From contig CAZFQS010000006.1 in NCBI GenBank assembly GCA_964521285.1, positions 62,001-126,000 of the forward strand: a stretch of DNA of 64,000 nt, given 5' to 3'. The DNA is from G020354785 sp964521285. Its GTDB lineage: Bacteria > Bacteroidota > Bacteroidia > Bacteroidales > UBA10428. Position 1 is the stretch's first letter; the number at the start of each line of letters is the position of its first letter. The notes under the pieces were generated by a model. That model did not search any database. It was not told where the DNA came from and saw only the letters and a program-made list of their open reading frames with translations. This document shows, one piece after another, positions 35,184 through 43,676 of this stretch. Made by a program: the position numbers and the translations under genes.

Positions 35184-36962
35184 ATGATAGATTTTCAACA
35201 AATACTGGTATTTATAGTCATACTTTTCATTTTGGTATCCTTATATCTTGAATTACTGGGACCAGCGTTTACATTTCTTATTGCAATAATCACACTTGGA
35301 ATATTTGGAGTATTGACTCCTGTTGAAATGATAAGCGGACTGGCAAATGTACAGATAGCTGTAATTATTATGCTTCTTCTTTTTGGTGATATCATAAGAA
35401 AAACATCTTTAATTGAGAATATATTTGACAGATTGTTCAGGTCTGCAAAAAGCTACAGGGGATTTCTAAGCAGAATGATGTTAATAGTGGCATTTTTCTC
35501 TGCATTTATAAATAATACGCCCCTGGTTGCTGTTATGATGCCATATGTTCATGGCTGGTGCAGGCGCAATAATTATTTTCCTTCCAAATTTCTGATACCT
35601 CTCTCATATGCTGCAATCTTGGGAGGTACTGTCACATTGATAGGTACATCAACAAACCTGATCGTTAATGGGATGGTTGTAGATAATACTATTATTCCAG
35701 GCTTAAGATCTCTTGAGATTTTTGATTTTATATATGTTGGTATTCCGATGGTGTTTATTGGATTTTTATATTTATTGTTTTTCGGAAACAGGTTTTTACC
35801 TGACAAATCGGCTATTACAGAAAAATATAGTTATGATACACGTGAATATGTAATTGAAGCGAAAGTCAGGGCTAACTCCCATCTTATAGGTAAAACGATA
35901 AGTGAAGCAGGATTACGTAATTTAAAGGGACTTTTTCTGGTTGAGATTTTACGAAGATCATTCCGTATTTCAGCAGTTGCTCCTGACGTAATTTTAGATA
36001 GAGGTGATGTACTGGTTTTTGCCGGAGAAACACAAAGGATAGCCGAATTAATAAATTCAAGTTCAGGACTTGTCCTGCCTGAAGTGGGAATGCTAACAAA
36101 AAAGAAGAGAGCAGAAATTGTTGAAATTGTTGTATCACAAAACTCGCCGCTGATAAATAAATCAGTCAGAGAAACCGATTTCAGGGGAAAGTATGATGCA
36201 GCAATAATAGCAGTTCACAGGAACGGGGAAAGAATTGAAGGTAAACTGGGAAATGTTACATTAAAAGCGGGCGATGTTTTGCTGCTTTATACTGGTGGCG
36301 ATTTTTTAAGCAGGACATTAAATACTACTGATTTTTATTTTATATCAAAAGTAAGGGACTTTATAAAACTCGAATGGTATAAAACTGCAATATTATTTGG
36401 AGGATTGCTGCTGGCTATTATTCTTTCGTCATTGCATATTGTTCCCCTGTTTATGGGATTGATAATTATACTGCTTGCCTCAATGGTCCTGAAAGTAACA
36501 CATCCTAAAGAACTGCCAAAAAGCATAGATTATAATCTGGCATTGATAATTGTTCTTGCACTGGCATTAGGCACTGCCATGATAAAATCAGGTACAGCCG
36601 ACCTTATAGCAAATGTGTTAATTAATATTTTTATTCCGTTCGGGAAGATTTGGCTTCTTTTCGGTATTTATTTAATAACCACTGTCCTGGCTGCCTATAT
36701 TACAAATACTGCTGCTGTTGGTATAATTTTCCCAATTGCTCTTACGGCAGCCCGTAATCTTGATATTTCTCCTATGCCCTTTATTCTGATTGTAGCATAC
36801 GCTGCAGCAGCCAACTTTATGACTCCCATTGGTTATCAGACTAACCTGATGGTTTACGGACCCGGTGGATATTCATTTAAAGATTTTTTCAAAATTGGAT
36901 TTCCCCTTACTATAATTTATATGATAGTTGCCGTAAGTATCCTTTCATTAATATATTTTTAG
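35184..36962 (+). CDS. SLC13/DASS-type permease with two TrkA-C domains, probable sulfate transporter
   Basis: A 592-residue inner-membrane carrier. About eleven helices are split by two RCK/TrkA-C domains (about 215-295 and 305-385). Family motifs include FSAFINNTPLVAVMMP near 111, GTVTLIGTSTNLIVNG near 152, and ITNTAAVGIIFPIA plus FMTPIGYQTNLMVYGPG near the end. Members with internal TrkA-C domains next to sulfur-assimilation genes take up sulfate with Na+. The cysQ gene overlaps its stop by 1 nt, which supports sulfate as the substrate. Other anions (arsenite, dicarboxylates, molybdate) are possible. Confidence 0.88.
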   Translation: MIDFQQILVFIVILFILVSLYLELLGPAFTFLIAIITLGIFGVLTPVEMISGLANVQIAVIIMLLLFGDIIRKTSLIENIFDRLFRSAKSYRGFLSRMMLIVAFFSAFINNTPLVAVMMPYVHGWCRRNNYFPSKFLIPLSYAAILGGTVTLIGTSTNLIVNGMVVDNTIIPGLRSLEIFDFIYVGIPMVFIGFLYLLFFGNRFLPDKSAITEKYSYDTREYVIEAKVRANSHLIGKTISEAGLRNLKGLFLVEILRRSFRISAVAPDVILDRGDVLVFAGETQRIAELINSSSGLVLPEVGMLTKKKRAEIVEIVVSQNSPLINKSVRETDFRGKYDAAIIAVHRNGERIEGKLGNVTLKAGDVLLLYTGGDFLSRTLNTTDFYFISKVRDFIKLEWYKTAILFGGLLLAIILSSLHIVPLFMGLIIILLASMVLKVTHPKELPKSIDYNLALIIVLALALGTAMIKSGTADLIANVLINIFIPFGKIWLLFGIYLITTVLAAYITNTAAVGIIFPIALTAARNLDISPMPFILIVAYAAAANFMTPIGYQTNLMVYGPGGYSFKDFFKIGFPLTIIYMIVAVSILSLIYF

Positions 36963-37798
36963 TGGATAATAAAATGCATGATTACCGGGAATTGGTCAAG
37001 TTAGCTGTTGATGCTGTGGTTGAGGCTGGTATTAAAATAATGGAGGTATATAATTCAGTAAAAATCGATGTAACACTTAAGAAAGATTTCTCACCACTTA
37101 CTGAAGCTGATTTAAAATCAAATGAAATCATCAGAAATTACCTTATAAAATCAAAATTACCTGTTCTTAGTGAAGAAGAAAGAAATATTACTTATGAAGA
37201 AAGGAAAAACTGGGATATTTACTGGCTTGTTGACCCATTGGATGGTACAAAGGAGTTTATTAAAAGAAAGGGAGAATTTACGGTTAACATTGCCCTGATT
37301 GAAAAAAATGTACCGGCATTTGGTGTTATTTATGCCCCCTTTCACAGGGATCTTTATTTTTCAATTCCTGGAGAGGGTTCATATAAAATTTCAGAAGCTG
37401 ATTACGATACTGTTAAGAATAAAAGTCTTAAATATTTAATAAAGATGGCAACTCCCTTACCATTATCGGTTAAAAGGGACAAATTTACAGTGATTGGCAG
37501 CAGATCTCATTTGTCGATAAAAACTAAAATTTATATTAAAAAACTAAAAAAACAATACAGGGACTTAAAAGTAATTCAAATTGGCAGTTCATTGAAATTA
37601 TGTTTGATAGCAGAAGGGAAAATAGATATTTACCCCCGTTTCAGCCCTTCAATGGAATGGGATATAGCTGCCGGTCATGCAATTATTGAAGGAGCAGGAT
37701 TCAAAATTTGTGAGATAAATAATAACAATCCGCTAATTTATAATAAAAAGGATTTGAGAAATCCGCCATTTATTGCAGGACGTTCAGAGATTATATAA
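36962..37798 (+). CDS. cysQ: 3'(2'),5'-bisphosphate nucleotidase
   Basis: CysQ removes the 3'-phosphate of PAP or PAPS and so controls sulfate activation. The 278-residue protein of the inositol-monophosphatase fold has SEEERNI, the metal site VDPLDGTKEFIKR (about 91-103), FTVNIALI and the C-terminal MEWDIAAGHAI. It may begin at the GTG 36962 that overlaps the permease stop, or at an ATG at 36974; both leave the fold intact. Co-transcription with the SLC13 permease links it to sulfate uptake. Confidence 0.93.
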   Translation: MDNKMHDYRELVKLAVDAVVEAGIKIMEVYNSVKIDVTLKKDFSPLTEADLKSNEIIRNYLIKSKLPVLSEEERNITYEERKNWDIYWLVDPLDGTKEFIKRKGEFTVNIALIEKNVPAFGVIYAPFHRDLYFSIPGEGSYKISEADYDTVKNKSLKYLIKMATPLPLSVKRDKFTVIGSRSHLSIKTKIYIKKLKKQYRDLKVIQIGSSLKLCLIAEGKIDIYPRFSPSMEWDIAAGHAIIEGAGFKICEINNNNPLIYNKKDLRNPPFIAGRSEII

Positions 37799-37887
37799 AA
37801 CCGGTTACTCCCCGACAGTTGAAACCCTCGCGCAAGAGAGATTTCACAGGGTAAACATTTCAGCAATAGAGCAATTTAGCATGCCGG

Positions 37888-38973
37888 TTAGTCTGCAAGT
37901 CTCACACTTCCATAGCTGGTGGTTATATTCACCGTCGAACCGGTATTCTGATCATTACCAACCAGGCCTTTAACTGTCATCTCATTGCTTCCCTTATCTA
38001 CACTGACATCAGCGTTTTCAGGATAATGTATTTTTGAATACCTGGCATAACCGTCAATTTTGTAAGAAGCTTTCGAATCTACACCAATTTTATAGCTGCC
38101 ATATTTGTTGTCAATCCTGATTTTATCAAAACCTGCGGGCATATAATCAACTTTAAAATTCGAATATTTCGATTCAACCTGTATCTTTTTGCTTATTTCC
38201 TTGAATTTAAAATTTGAATATGCTGTGGTAGTTAAAAAATTCTGTGTTTTCCCAATTTCATAAGTATCATATTTTGATTCTGATACAACCGAAGTTCCCT
38301 CATCTATAAATACTTTTGAGTATTTACTTATAACAACAAGTGCTTTACTTTTATTTACCTGGATTTTTGAATATTTAATATTGAATTTGGACCATTTACA
38401 TTCTTCAATTGTTCCATTTGAATAGGCTAATATTATCTGTGTAAGAGGTTTTTCTTCACTGTGAATTATTCTGTTGGCCTTGAGGTTGCCATATCTTACT
38501 TCAATATTTGAAGTTGAAGTCAGTTCACTAATAAATACACTGCCATGTTTATTGAGTAAGTTCAGAGGGATACTTTTTGGCATATTTACTACATAGTTGA
38601 TTTCAAATTTTTTATCGTCACTATTCCGGAAACCAAATCCTTTAGTTAAATTTTTGCCAAATGTTGTTTCAACACGAATTGAATTACCGATTTCTGAAAA
38701 TACAACGTCAATATTTTCTAATATATTTTCAGCCTTATTTTCATTTGATGTGTTTGCTTTAACCTCCACATTAATGGTGACAGACTTTTTATCCCAGTCT
38801 CTGATATCAACATCGCCATATTTGTTTATTATTTCCAGCTTTGTGTCTGTATTAACATCATAGTCCTTACTATAATTTTTTACAAATTCAGGGTCCTGAG
38901 CTTTTATTAATAATACAAGTACTAACTGTATCATAATTAAAGCAGTGAGCCTTTTTAGAACTAGTCTTTTCAT
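37888..38973 (-). CDS. DUF4097-type beta-strand repeat protein (anti-sigma operon effector)
   Basis: A 361-residue exported protein with a signal peptide ending near IKAQ. The mature part is a run of short beta strands with recurring KYG or KYSN motifs (INKYGDVDI, VRYGNLKA, KYSKVFI, NKYGSYKI, TTSYGSVRL), as in DUF4097 beta-helix or beta-roll domains. It is the third gene of an operon with an ECF sigma factor and a membrane anti-sigma-like protein, a layout common in this phylum. A surface or periplasmic sensor or adhesin role is inference. Confidence 0.78.
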   Translation of the reverse strand: MKRLVLKRLTALIMIQLVLVLLIKAQDPEFVKNYSKDYDVNTDTKLEIINKYGDVDIRDWDKKSVTINVEVKANTSNENKAENILENIDVVFSEIGNSIRVETTFGKNLTKGFGFRNSDDKKFEINYVVNMPKSIPLNLLNKHGSVFISELTSTSNIEVRYGNLKANRIIHSEEKPLTQIILAYSNGTIEECKWSKFNIKYSKIQVNKSKALVVISKYSKVFIDEGTSVVSESKYDTYEIGKTQNFLTTTAYSNFKFKEISKKIQVESKYSNFKVDYMPAGFDKIRIDNKYGSYKIGVDSKASYKIDGYARYSKIHYPENADVSVDKGSNEMTVKGLVGNDQNTGSTVNITTSYGSVRLAD

Positions 38974-38992
38974 AGTTGTATAGTTTAAATTT

Positions 38993-39508
38993 TTAAATGT
39001 TGGTTTTTTTAGTCTGATTTAATATTATATCCGTAAATTCCAGTTTCAACTGGTAATAGTTGATTATAGCATTAATTACCCTGTCATCATAAGGATTTTG
39101 GGTTAAGTCTTCCTGCAAATCCCTGTATGCTGCGTCCATTTCTTTAAATTCTGATAATACAAGTTTCTTTTCTGTTTTATTATTGTCAAAATTCAAATTT
39201 CTTATCTTTTTATAGTTATTATTAATCCGGCTTTTATAATACATCTCAACTTCATATAGTTCATCAGAAATCTGACTAATCTTCTTTATTGAATGACCGG
39301 GTCCTGAAATGTTCAACATATAAAATATTCCTGTGGTGATGATAAAAAGGAAGAAAACGACTGCAATCCGGTAAATTAAAGTATATATATCCTTGGTATT
39401 TTTTAACTTTTGAAGCTTTTTTCTGAATTTTTCAAAATGGGTATTTGATGGTCCGTCCGAATTAAAAGCTTCAATATTATTTTTTAAAATTTCTTCAAAC
39501 TTCATCAT
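38993..39508 (-). CDS. single-span membrane protein, probable anti-sigma factor
   Basis: A 171-residue protein with a cytoplasmic head (1-43), one membrane helix (about 44-66) and a helical periplasmic tail. The sequence MKFEEILKNNIEAFNS at the start resembles Bacteroidota anti-sigma proteins. Its start is 1 nt after the sigma factor stop, which strongly supports sigma/anti-sigma pairing. I see no zinc-binding H-x3-C-x2-C motif. The call rests on layout and topology. Confidence 0.65.
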   Translation of the reverse strand: MMKFEEILKNNIEAFNSDGPSNTHFEKFRKKLQKLKNTKDIYTLIYRIAVVFFLFIITTGIFYMLNISGPGHSIKKISQISDELYEVEMYYKSRINNNYKKIRNLNFDNNKTEKKLVLSEFKEMDAAYRDLQEDLTQNPYDDRVINAIINYYQLKLEFTDIILNQTKKTNI

Positions 39509-39509
39509 T

Positions 39510-40064
39510 TTATTGTTTTAAAATATCAAGTAATCTCCTCCTGGCCCTGGTTAGCTGCGATCTTGATGTAGATTCATTAATATTGAGGATTTCTCCAACT
39601 TCCCTGTGATCATAACCTTCGATCATATATAATGAAAGAACAACCCTGTATCCATCAGGCAGCATTTTCATCGCCTCCTTTATTTTTTTGATCATATTGT
39701 CACTACTTTTAAAATCATCCGGTGGTTCTTCATCCTTAATATCCAAATGATTATCATTTAATACATTAAATTCTATTTTTTTTCTTCTCAGGTAATCTAT
39801 AGATTTATTTATGACTATTCTTTTTAACCATGCACCGAAGCTCACATTACCTTTAAAGGTGTCAATTTTACTGAATGCCGAAAGAAAAGATTCCTGCATT
39901 AAGTCCTCTGCTTGCAAAGGATCATTCACAATTCTTAAACTCGTATTGTACATTGATTTGTAATAAATTTTATAAATTTCAAACTGGGCTTCCCGATTGT
40001 TAACCTTACATTTTTCAATCAACTCCTTATGAATATTGTTGTATTTTCCGGTCTTTTCCTTCAT
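39510..40064 (-). CDS. ECF-type RNA polymerase sigma factor
   Basis: A 184-residue sigma-70 family protein. Region 2 (about 24-92) has AEDLMQESFLSAFSKIDTFKGNVSFGAWLKRIVIN (split motifs QAEDLMQ and FGAWLKR), and region 4 (about 125-184) has LPDGYRVVLSLYMIEGYDHREVGEILNINEST. It should direct transcription of a regulon including its own operon, with the downstream membrane protein as its anti-sigma factor. The trigger is unknown. Confidence 0.92.
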   Translation of the reverse strand: MKEKTGKYNNIHKELIEKCKVNNREAQFEIYKIYYKSMYNTSLRIVNDPLQAEDLMQESFLSAFSKIDTFKGNVSFGAWLKRIVINKSIDYLRRKKIEFNVLNDNHLDIKDEEPPDDFKSSDNMIKKIKEAMKMLPDGYRVVLSLYMIEGYDHREVGEILNINESTSRSQLTRARRRLLDILKQ

Positions 40065-40206
40065 GAATTGTTATAAAAGACGAGATAAAAATAAATACGA
40101 TGCATATCCGGAAAGAAAAGTTTGATTTATTTAATTTTAATAATATGCTTATCAAATAACCAGTTTTTATAATTATTTTCAGGTTTTACATTATTTCCTG
40201 TAAATG

Positions 40207-42228
40207 TCAATCCGGCGTTTTGGTTTTTGAAGGAAAATCAATATTTATTTCCACCCCCCCTGTAATCCACCGGCCAGGCTGAATTACATTGCTAATATCA
40301 CGATATTCTATATCAAAAATATTACTTGCCTCAACAAAAAAAATCAGGTTTTTCCTGCTCCAGCGCATTTTTGCATTTATTAACCAGAATGGCAAATAAG
40401 GCTTCAATGTGTATTTATATGTAGATGCATTAAAAACATCATAGTTGCCTACACGATGCTGATAAATAACATAGATAACTGCTTCTAATTTTTTGTATAT
40501 CCTTATTAAGGAAGTAGTTGTTAACTTATGTCTTAAATTATCCAAAGCATATTTTGATTCAAATTCACCTGTTGACCTGGTTATATTTGAAAACGAATAG
40601 TTAAAACTCAGGTGTTTTATGAAAAAATCAGGTTCTATAATCTCATTTATCTTAAAGTATACTGATAAATCCATGCCACTAACTGTAATATCAGCAATAT
40701 TTTCAGCATGCCAGCGGGGTTGGGGGATTGTATCTTCCTCCAGTTTCCAGTCTATGATATCCTTTCCTATCCTGTGATAAAACGATAATTGTCCTGTTAC
40801 TCCGGGCAAGTTCAGCTTTAACCCGCTTTCCAGGGCAGTTGCTTTTTCAGGTATCAGGTCGATATTTCCATAGGTATCAGGCGCCTCATAAAACATATCG
40901 GTAAAGGATGGTATACGCAGAGTATTATTTACGGAACCGTAAATTTTAAGGCTTTCAAAAATATTATAACTAATATCTATCCCGGGATATAACCTTAATT
41001 TGTTTCTGAAAGATGAATTCCAGTTTATCATTGCCCCTGCAGAAAAACATAATTTTTTTAAATACACATTATGTTCTATAAAATATTCCAGATTTGACCT
41101 TACATAACTATTTTTCAAATAAATATCTATATATCCCGGCATCCTGACTGAATCAGACATCTCCAATCCCCTGTTATTACTGAAAATATTTTCTGTCCGG
41201 TAATCAAAACCAAAGGCAGTTTTTCCGAGCGGGGTTTTAATAGTAAAATTTAAATTAGCTCCGAATATATCAGTAAGATTGTATGCATGAAATGTGTAAG
41301 AACTGTCTATTACCATTGAATAATGATCATTTAATCTGCGCCAGTATATTGAGGGAATAATCTTTATTTTATTTCCGGTGTTAGCTTTAATTGCAGCAAA
41401 AGTTGTCTTTATTGTCTCATATTGCTCGGGATATTTACTTGAATAAAAGCTGTTTGCTCCGAAGTCTTTATAGTCATATCCTATCTGATAACTAAAATCT
41501 GTATTCTCAGATTGCAGCTCTCCGTGATAGAACAGGTTATATTTGTCAAATCCGGTATAGTTGGTATAACCGTCTGATTTCGTTTTTGACAGTGATAAAG
41601 AATTTTTGCTTCTTCCAGTTAGAAAGGTTCCGTAAGTATTAAGTTTGGAAAATCCATATTCTCCGGTACTTGCACCAAGACTAAGGTTGTTTGTCTGTTT
41701 CGCGGCTGTTACAATGTTAATAGCACCGGCAAATGCATTTGCTCCAAGTATTCTTGCCGCAGGTCCGTTCAGTATTTCAATGCGTTCGACACTCTCCGCA
41801 TCTAAAGGAAGATTTAAACTAAAATGGCCGGTATGGGGATCTGAAATATTTATGCCATTGAGGAGTATTAACACCTGATCAAATGAGCTTCCCCTGATGT
41901 TTACATCGGCCTGTATCCCAAACATTCCTCTTTGCCTGATATCTACCCCGGTAATATATTCTAATAATTCCTGAATGCTGTGCACCGGAGCACTTTGAAT
42001 TTCATCTCTTGTAATTACAGTAACGATTCTGGAGATCTCGGAATAAAGAGCGGGACTTCTTTGACCTATAACCTCTATTTCATCCAGGTCAATCTTTTTA
42101 TTTATTCTTATAGTGTCTTGATATGCAGCAATAACTTGTGTCTGAATAAGTATAGTGTAAGTAGCTATTAATATACAAATCTTTATTATTCTTTTAAGAC
42201 TGTTTAATGAAGCATTTTTTTCCCTCAT
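40207..42228 (-). CDS. TonB-dependent outer-membrane receptor (BtuB-like)
   Basis: About 673 residues. A signal peptide of about 34 residues ends near VIAA. A TonB-box-like segment (LDEIEVIGQR) and the plug domain follow: ITRDEIQSAPVHSIQELLEYITGVDIRQRG, NIRGSSFDQVLILLNGI, and SVERIEILNGPAARILGANAFAGAINIVT. The rest is a 22-strand barrel ending in a C-terminal strand with WITGGVEINIDF. It resembles vitamin B12/BtuB and siderophore receptors; no cobalamin riboswitch was recognised upstream, and the ligand is unknown. I prefer the ATG at 42228, which gives a normal signal peptide, over the ATG at 42288. Confidence 0.9.
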   Translation of the reverse strand: MREKNASLNSLKRIIKICILIATYTILIQTQVIAAYQDTIRINKKIDLDEIEVIGQRSPALYSEISRIVTVITRDEIQSAPVHSIQELLEYITGVDIRQRGMFGIQADVNIRGSSFDQVLILLNGINISDPHTGHFSLNLPLDAESVERIEILNGPAARILGANAFAGAINIVTAAKQTNNLSLGASTGEYGFSKLNTYGTFLTGRSKNSLSLSKTKSDGYTNYTGFDKYNLFYHGELQSENTDFSYQIGYDYKDFGANSFYSSKYPEQYETIKTTFAAIKANTGNKIKIIPSIYWRRLNDHYSMVIDSSYTFHAYNLTDIFGANLNFTIKTPLGKTAFGFDYRTENIFSNNRGLEMSDSVRMPGYIDIYLKNSYVRSNLEYFIEHNVYLKKLCFSAGAMINWNSSFRNKLRLYPGIDISYNIFESLKIYGSVNNTLRIPSFTDMFYEAPDTYGNIDLIPEKATALESGLKLNLPGVTGQLSFYHRIGKDIIDWKLEEDTIPQPRWHAENIADITVSGMDLSVYFKINEIIEPDFFIKHLSFNYSFSNITRSTGEFESKYALDNLRHKLTTTSLIRIYKKLEAVIYVIYQHRVGNYDVFNASTYKYTLKPYLPFWLINAKMRWSRKNLIFFVEASNIFDIEYRDISNVIQPGRWITGGVEINIDFPSKTKTPD

Positions 42229-42526
42229 CCAATGCTTAAAATATATATAGCTTTTTATCTCTCCATAATTTCTGTTTTTCAAATTCATAATAATCCTCTA
42301 TAATCAGTCACGAATATAATAATTAATCCTTGATTATTCACAGGTGAAAAATCTAATTGAAATAGCTATACTTATATCAATCAGTTAAATAATAAACAGA
42401 TGCCAGGAATAAAGGAACTATATATTGATTAATTAATATCAATTATAAAGTACATAGATAAAAATTAAAGTAAGAATTAATGGGAAGCATCAATTAATCT
42501 GTATTTTAAATAATGGAATAAAAAAA

Positions 42527-42556
42527 TTTGATTTATTAAATAATTTATTATTTTTG
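42527..42556 (+). promoter_or_regulatory. Bacteroidota-type promoter of the small lipoprotein gene
   Basis: TTTG (42527-42530) and TATTTTTG (42549-42556) are 18 nt apart, close to the -33/-7 consensus. Transcription would begin near 42563, 37 nt before the ATG. The rest of the region 42289-42526 is AT-rich with nothing else recognised. Confidence 0.55.
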
Positions 42557-42599
42557 CCATAAATCGTAAACTAATTTAATTTATTAAAAATTTAAGAAC

Positions 42600-42791
42600 A
42601 TGAAAAAGTTAAGTTTTTTATTAGTTGCCCTTGCATTATTTTGTTTCATTTCTTTAAATTCTTGTAAACAAAAGGCCGGAGAAGCAGAAGAAGCTACCGA
42701 AGAAGTAGTTGAAGAAACTGAAGAAATGGTTGAAGAACCTATGGGAGCAGACACTGTTGCAGAAGAAGCTGAAGAAGAAACTATGGAATAA
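42600..42791 (+). CDS. small acidic lipoprotein
   Basis: A 63-residue protein with a lipoprotein signal (ISLNSC, lipidated Cys at residue 22). The mature part of about 41 residues is almost wholly acidic and of low complexity (EEATEEVVEETEE and similar). Such short Glu-rich lipoproteins are common in Bacteroidota and have no known function. It has its own promoter and terminator, so it is an independent and probably highly expressed unit, next to the apr operon but separated from it by two terminator-like hairpins. Confidence 0.82.
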   Translation: MKKLSFLLVALALFCFISLNSCKQKAGEAEEATEEVVEETEEMVEEPMGADTVAEEAEEETME

Positions 42792-42819
42792 ACCTACTTA
42801 AAGAGATTTAAAGGACATT

Positions 42820-42844
42820 AAGCAGGAATAAAATCCTGCTTTTT
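42820..42844 (+). terminator. terminator of the lipoprotein gene
   Basis: AGCAGGA/TCCTGCT stem with a 6-nt loop and a short T-run, 29 nt after the stop codon. Confidence 0.8.
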
Positions 42845-42933
42845 AATTTTAACAGGTATCTCCTCAGGATATAGTATCCTGAAATATATATATTATATAT
42901 TCTATTAAAGACTCCACTTGCGATTATAATTAT

Positions 42934-42960
42934 AAACCACCTTTCAGGTGGTTTTTTTTT
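42934..42960 (+). terminator. second terminator hairpin, insulating the apr operon
   Basis: AAACCACC/GGTGGTTT stem with a TTTCA loop and nine T. Between the two terminators lies a perfect stem-loop, TCAGGATA/TATCCTGA with loop TAG (42864-42882). Together these may mark a small RNA of about 100 nt, or a double terminator. Confidence 0.8.
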
Positions 42961-43038
42961 GTCTGTACATGACGTGCATAAATAAACCGGTAACATTTAT
43001 TTTTCATACCGAAAATGAATGTCGTGCATGTAACAGAC
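42961..43038. promoter_or_regulatory. repeat-containing operator region before aprB
   Basis: ATGACGTGCAT (42969-42979) and ATGTCGTGCAT (43019-43029) are near-identical and exactly 50 bp apart. GTCTGTACATG (42961-42971) recurs inverted at 43028-43038 with one extra base. All lie upstream of the predicted aprB promoter. Related sites occur before aprA and before the response regulator-qmoC operon. Confidence 0.45.
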
Positions 43039-43058
43039 AAAAGTATATCCCAATTACA

Positions 43059-43089
43059 ATTGAAATTGGCAATAATTTTTTTATGTTTG
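43059..43089 (+). promoter_or_regulatory. Bacteroidota-type promoter of the apr-qmo operon
   Basis: ATTG (43059-43062) is followed after 19 nt by TATGTTTG (43082-43089), matching -33 and -7 elements. Transcription would begin near 43096, 27 nt before the AprB ATG at 43123, which argues against any longer AprB start. Confidence 0.65.
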
Positions 43090-43122
43090 CAGCTAACCTA
43101 TATTCTTATTAAACCTAATGAT

Positions 43123-43569
43123 ATGCCGAGTTTTGTTATAAATGAAAAATGTGATGGCTGTAAAGCTCAGGATAAAACTGCATGCCAGTATATATGTCCG
43201 AATGATCTGATGGTTCTTGACAAAGATAAAAATAAAGCTTACAACAGGGCTGTAGAAATGTGCTGGGAGTGTTACAGCTGTGTAAAGATTTGTCCTAACC
43301 AGGCAATCGAGGTGAGGGGTTATGCTGATTTTATGCCAGCAGGAGCCAATGTTCAGCCAATGCGCGGTACGGATTCAATTTTATGGTCAGTTAAGTTTAG
43401 AAACAATGAAATTAAAAGATTTAAATTTCCAGTCAGGACAATCCCTGAAGGAACTTTGGACCCTGACGCGGGATTTATGACTGAAGCAGACGATATAGAA
43501 AGTCCCCTTTTGAGAACGGAGCCCGGGTCCCTGGGATTATCAGGATTGTCAGATATTGATGACACATAA
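43123..43569 (+). CDS. aprB: dissimilatory APS reductase beta subunit
   Basis: AprB carries the two [4Fe-4S] clusters of the cytoplasmic APS reductase AprBA, which interconverts APS and sulfite plus AMP. The 148-residue protein begins with PSFVINEKCDGC. Cluster cysteines are in CDGC, CQYICP and CWECYSCVKICPNQAI. The C-terminal tail with SILWSVKFRN, FKFPVRTIPEG and GFMTEADD wraps AprA in known structures. I chose the ATG at 43123 because it gives the family N-terminus and lies just behind the promoter. It leads the operon aprB-aprA-qmoA-qmoB. Confidence 0.96.
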   Translation: MPSFVINEKCDGCKAQDKTACQYICPNDLMVLDKDKNKAYNRAVEMCWECYSCVKICPNQAIEVRGYADFMPAGANVQPMRGTDSILWSVKFRNNEIKRFKFPVRTIPEGTLDPDAGFMTEADDIESPLLRTEPGSLGLSGLSDIDDT

Positions 43570-43645
43570 AATTGTTAACCTGCGCCACAGGCAAGATCGG
43601 TAATTAAGTTGTTATTCATATTGTATTAACGATATAGATTTTTTA

Positions 43646-43657
43646 ATGTACGTACAT
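43646..43657. promoter_or_regulatory. 12-bp perfect palindrome before aprA
   Basis: ATGTACGTACAT lies 19 nt before the aprA ATG in an unusually long 107-nt aprB-aprA gap. It resembles the sites before aprB and before the response regulator-qmoC operon. Confidence 0.45.
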
Positions 43658-43676
43658 ATAACCAGATCTTATAAGT

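Noticed and set aside
43015..43122. Upstream extension of AprB by 36 residues
   Set aside because: The promoter candidate lies inside it and the added residues do not belong to the AprB family; the ATG at 43123 fits both.
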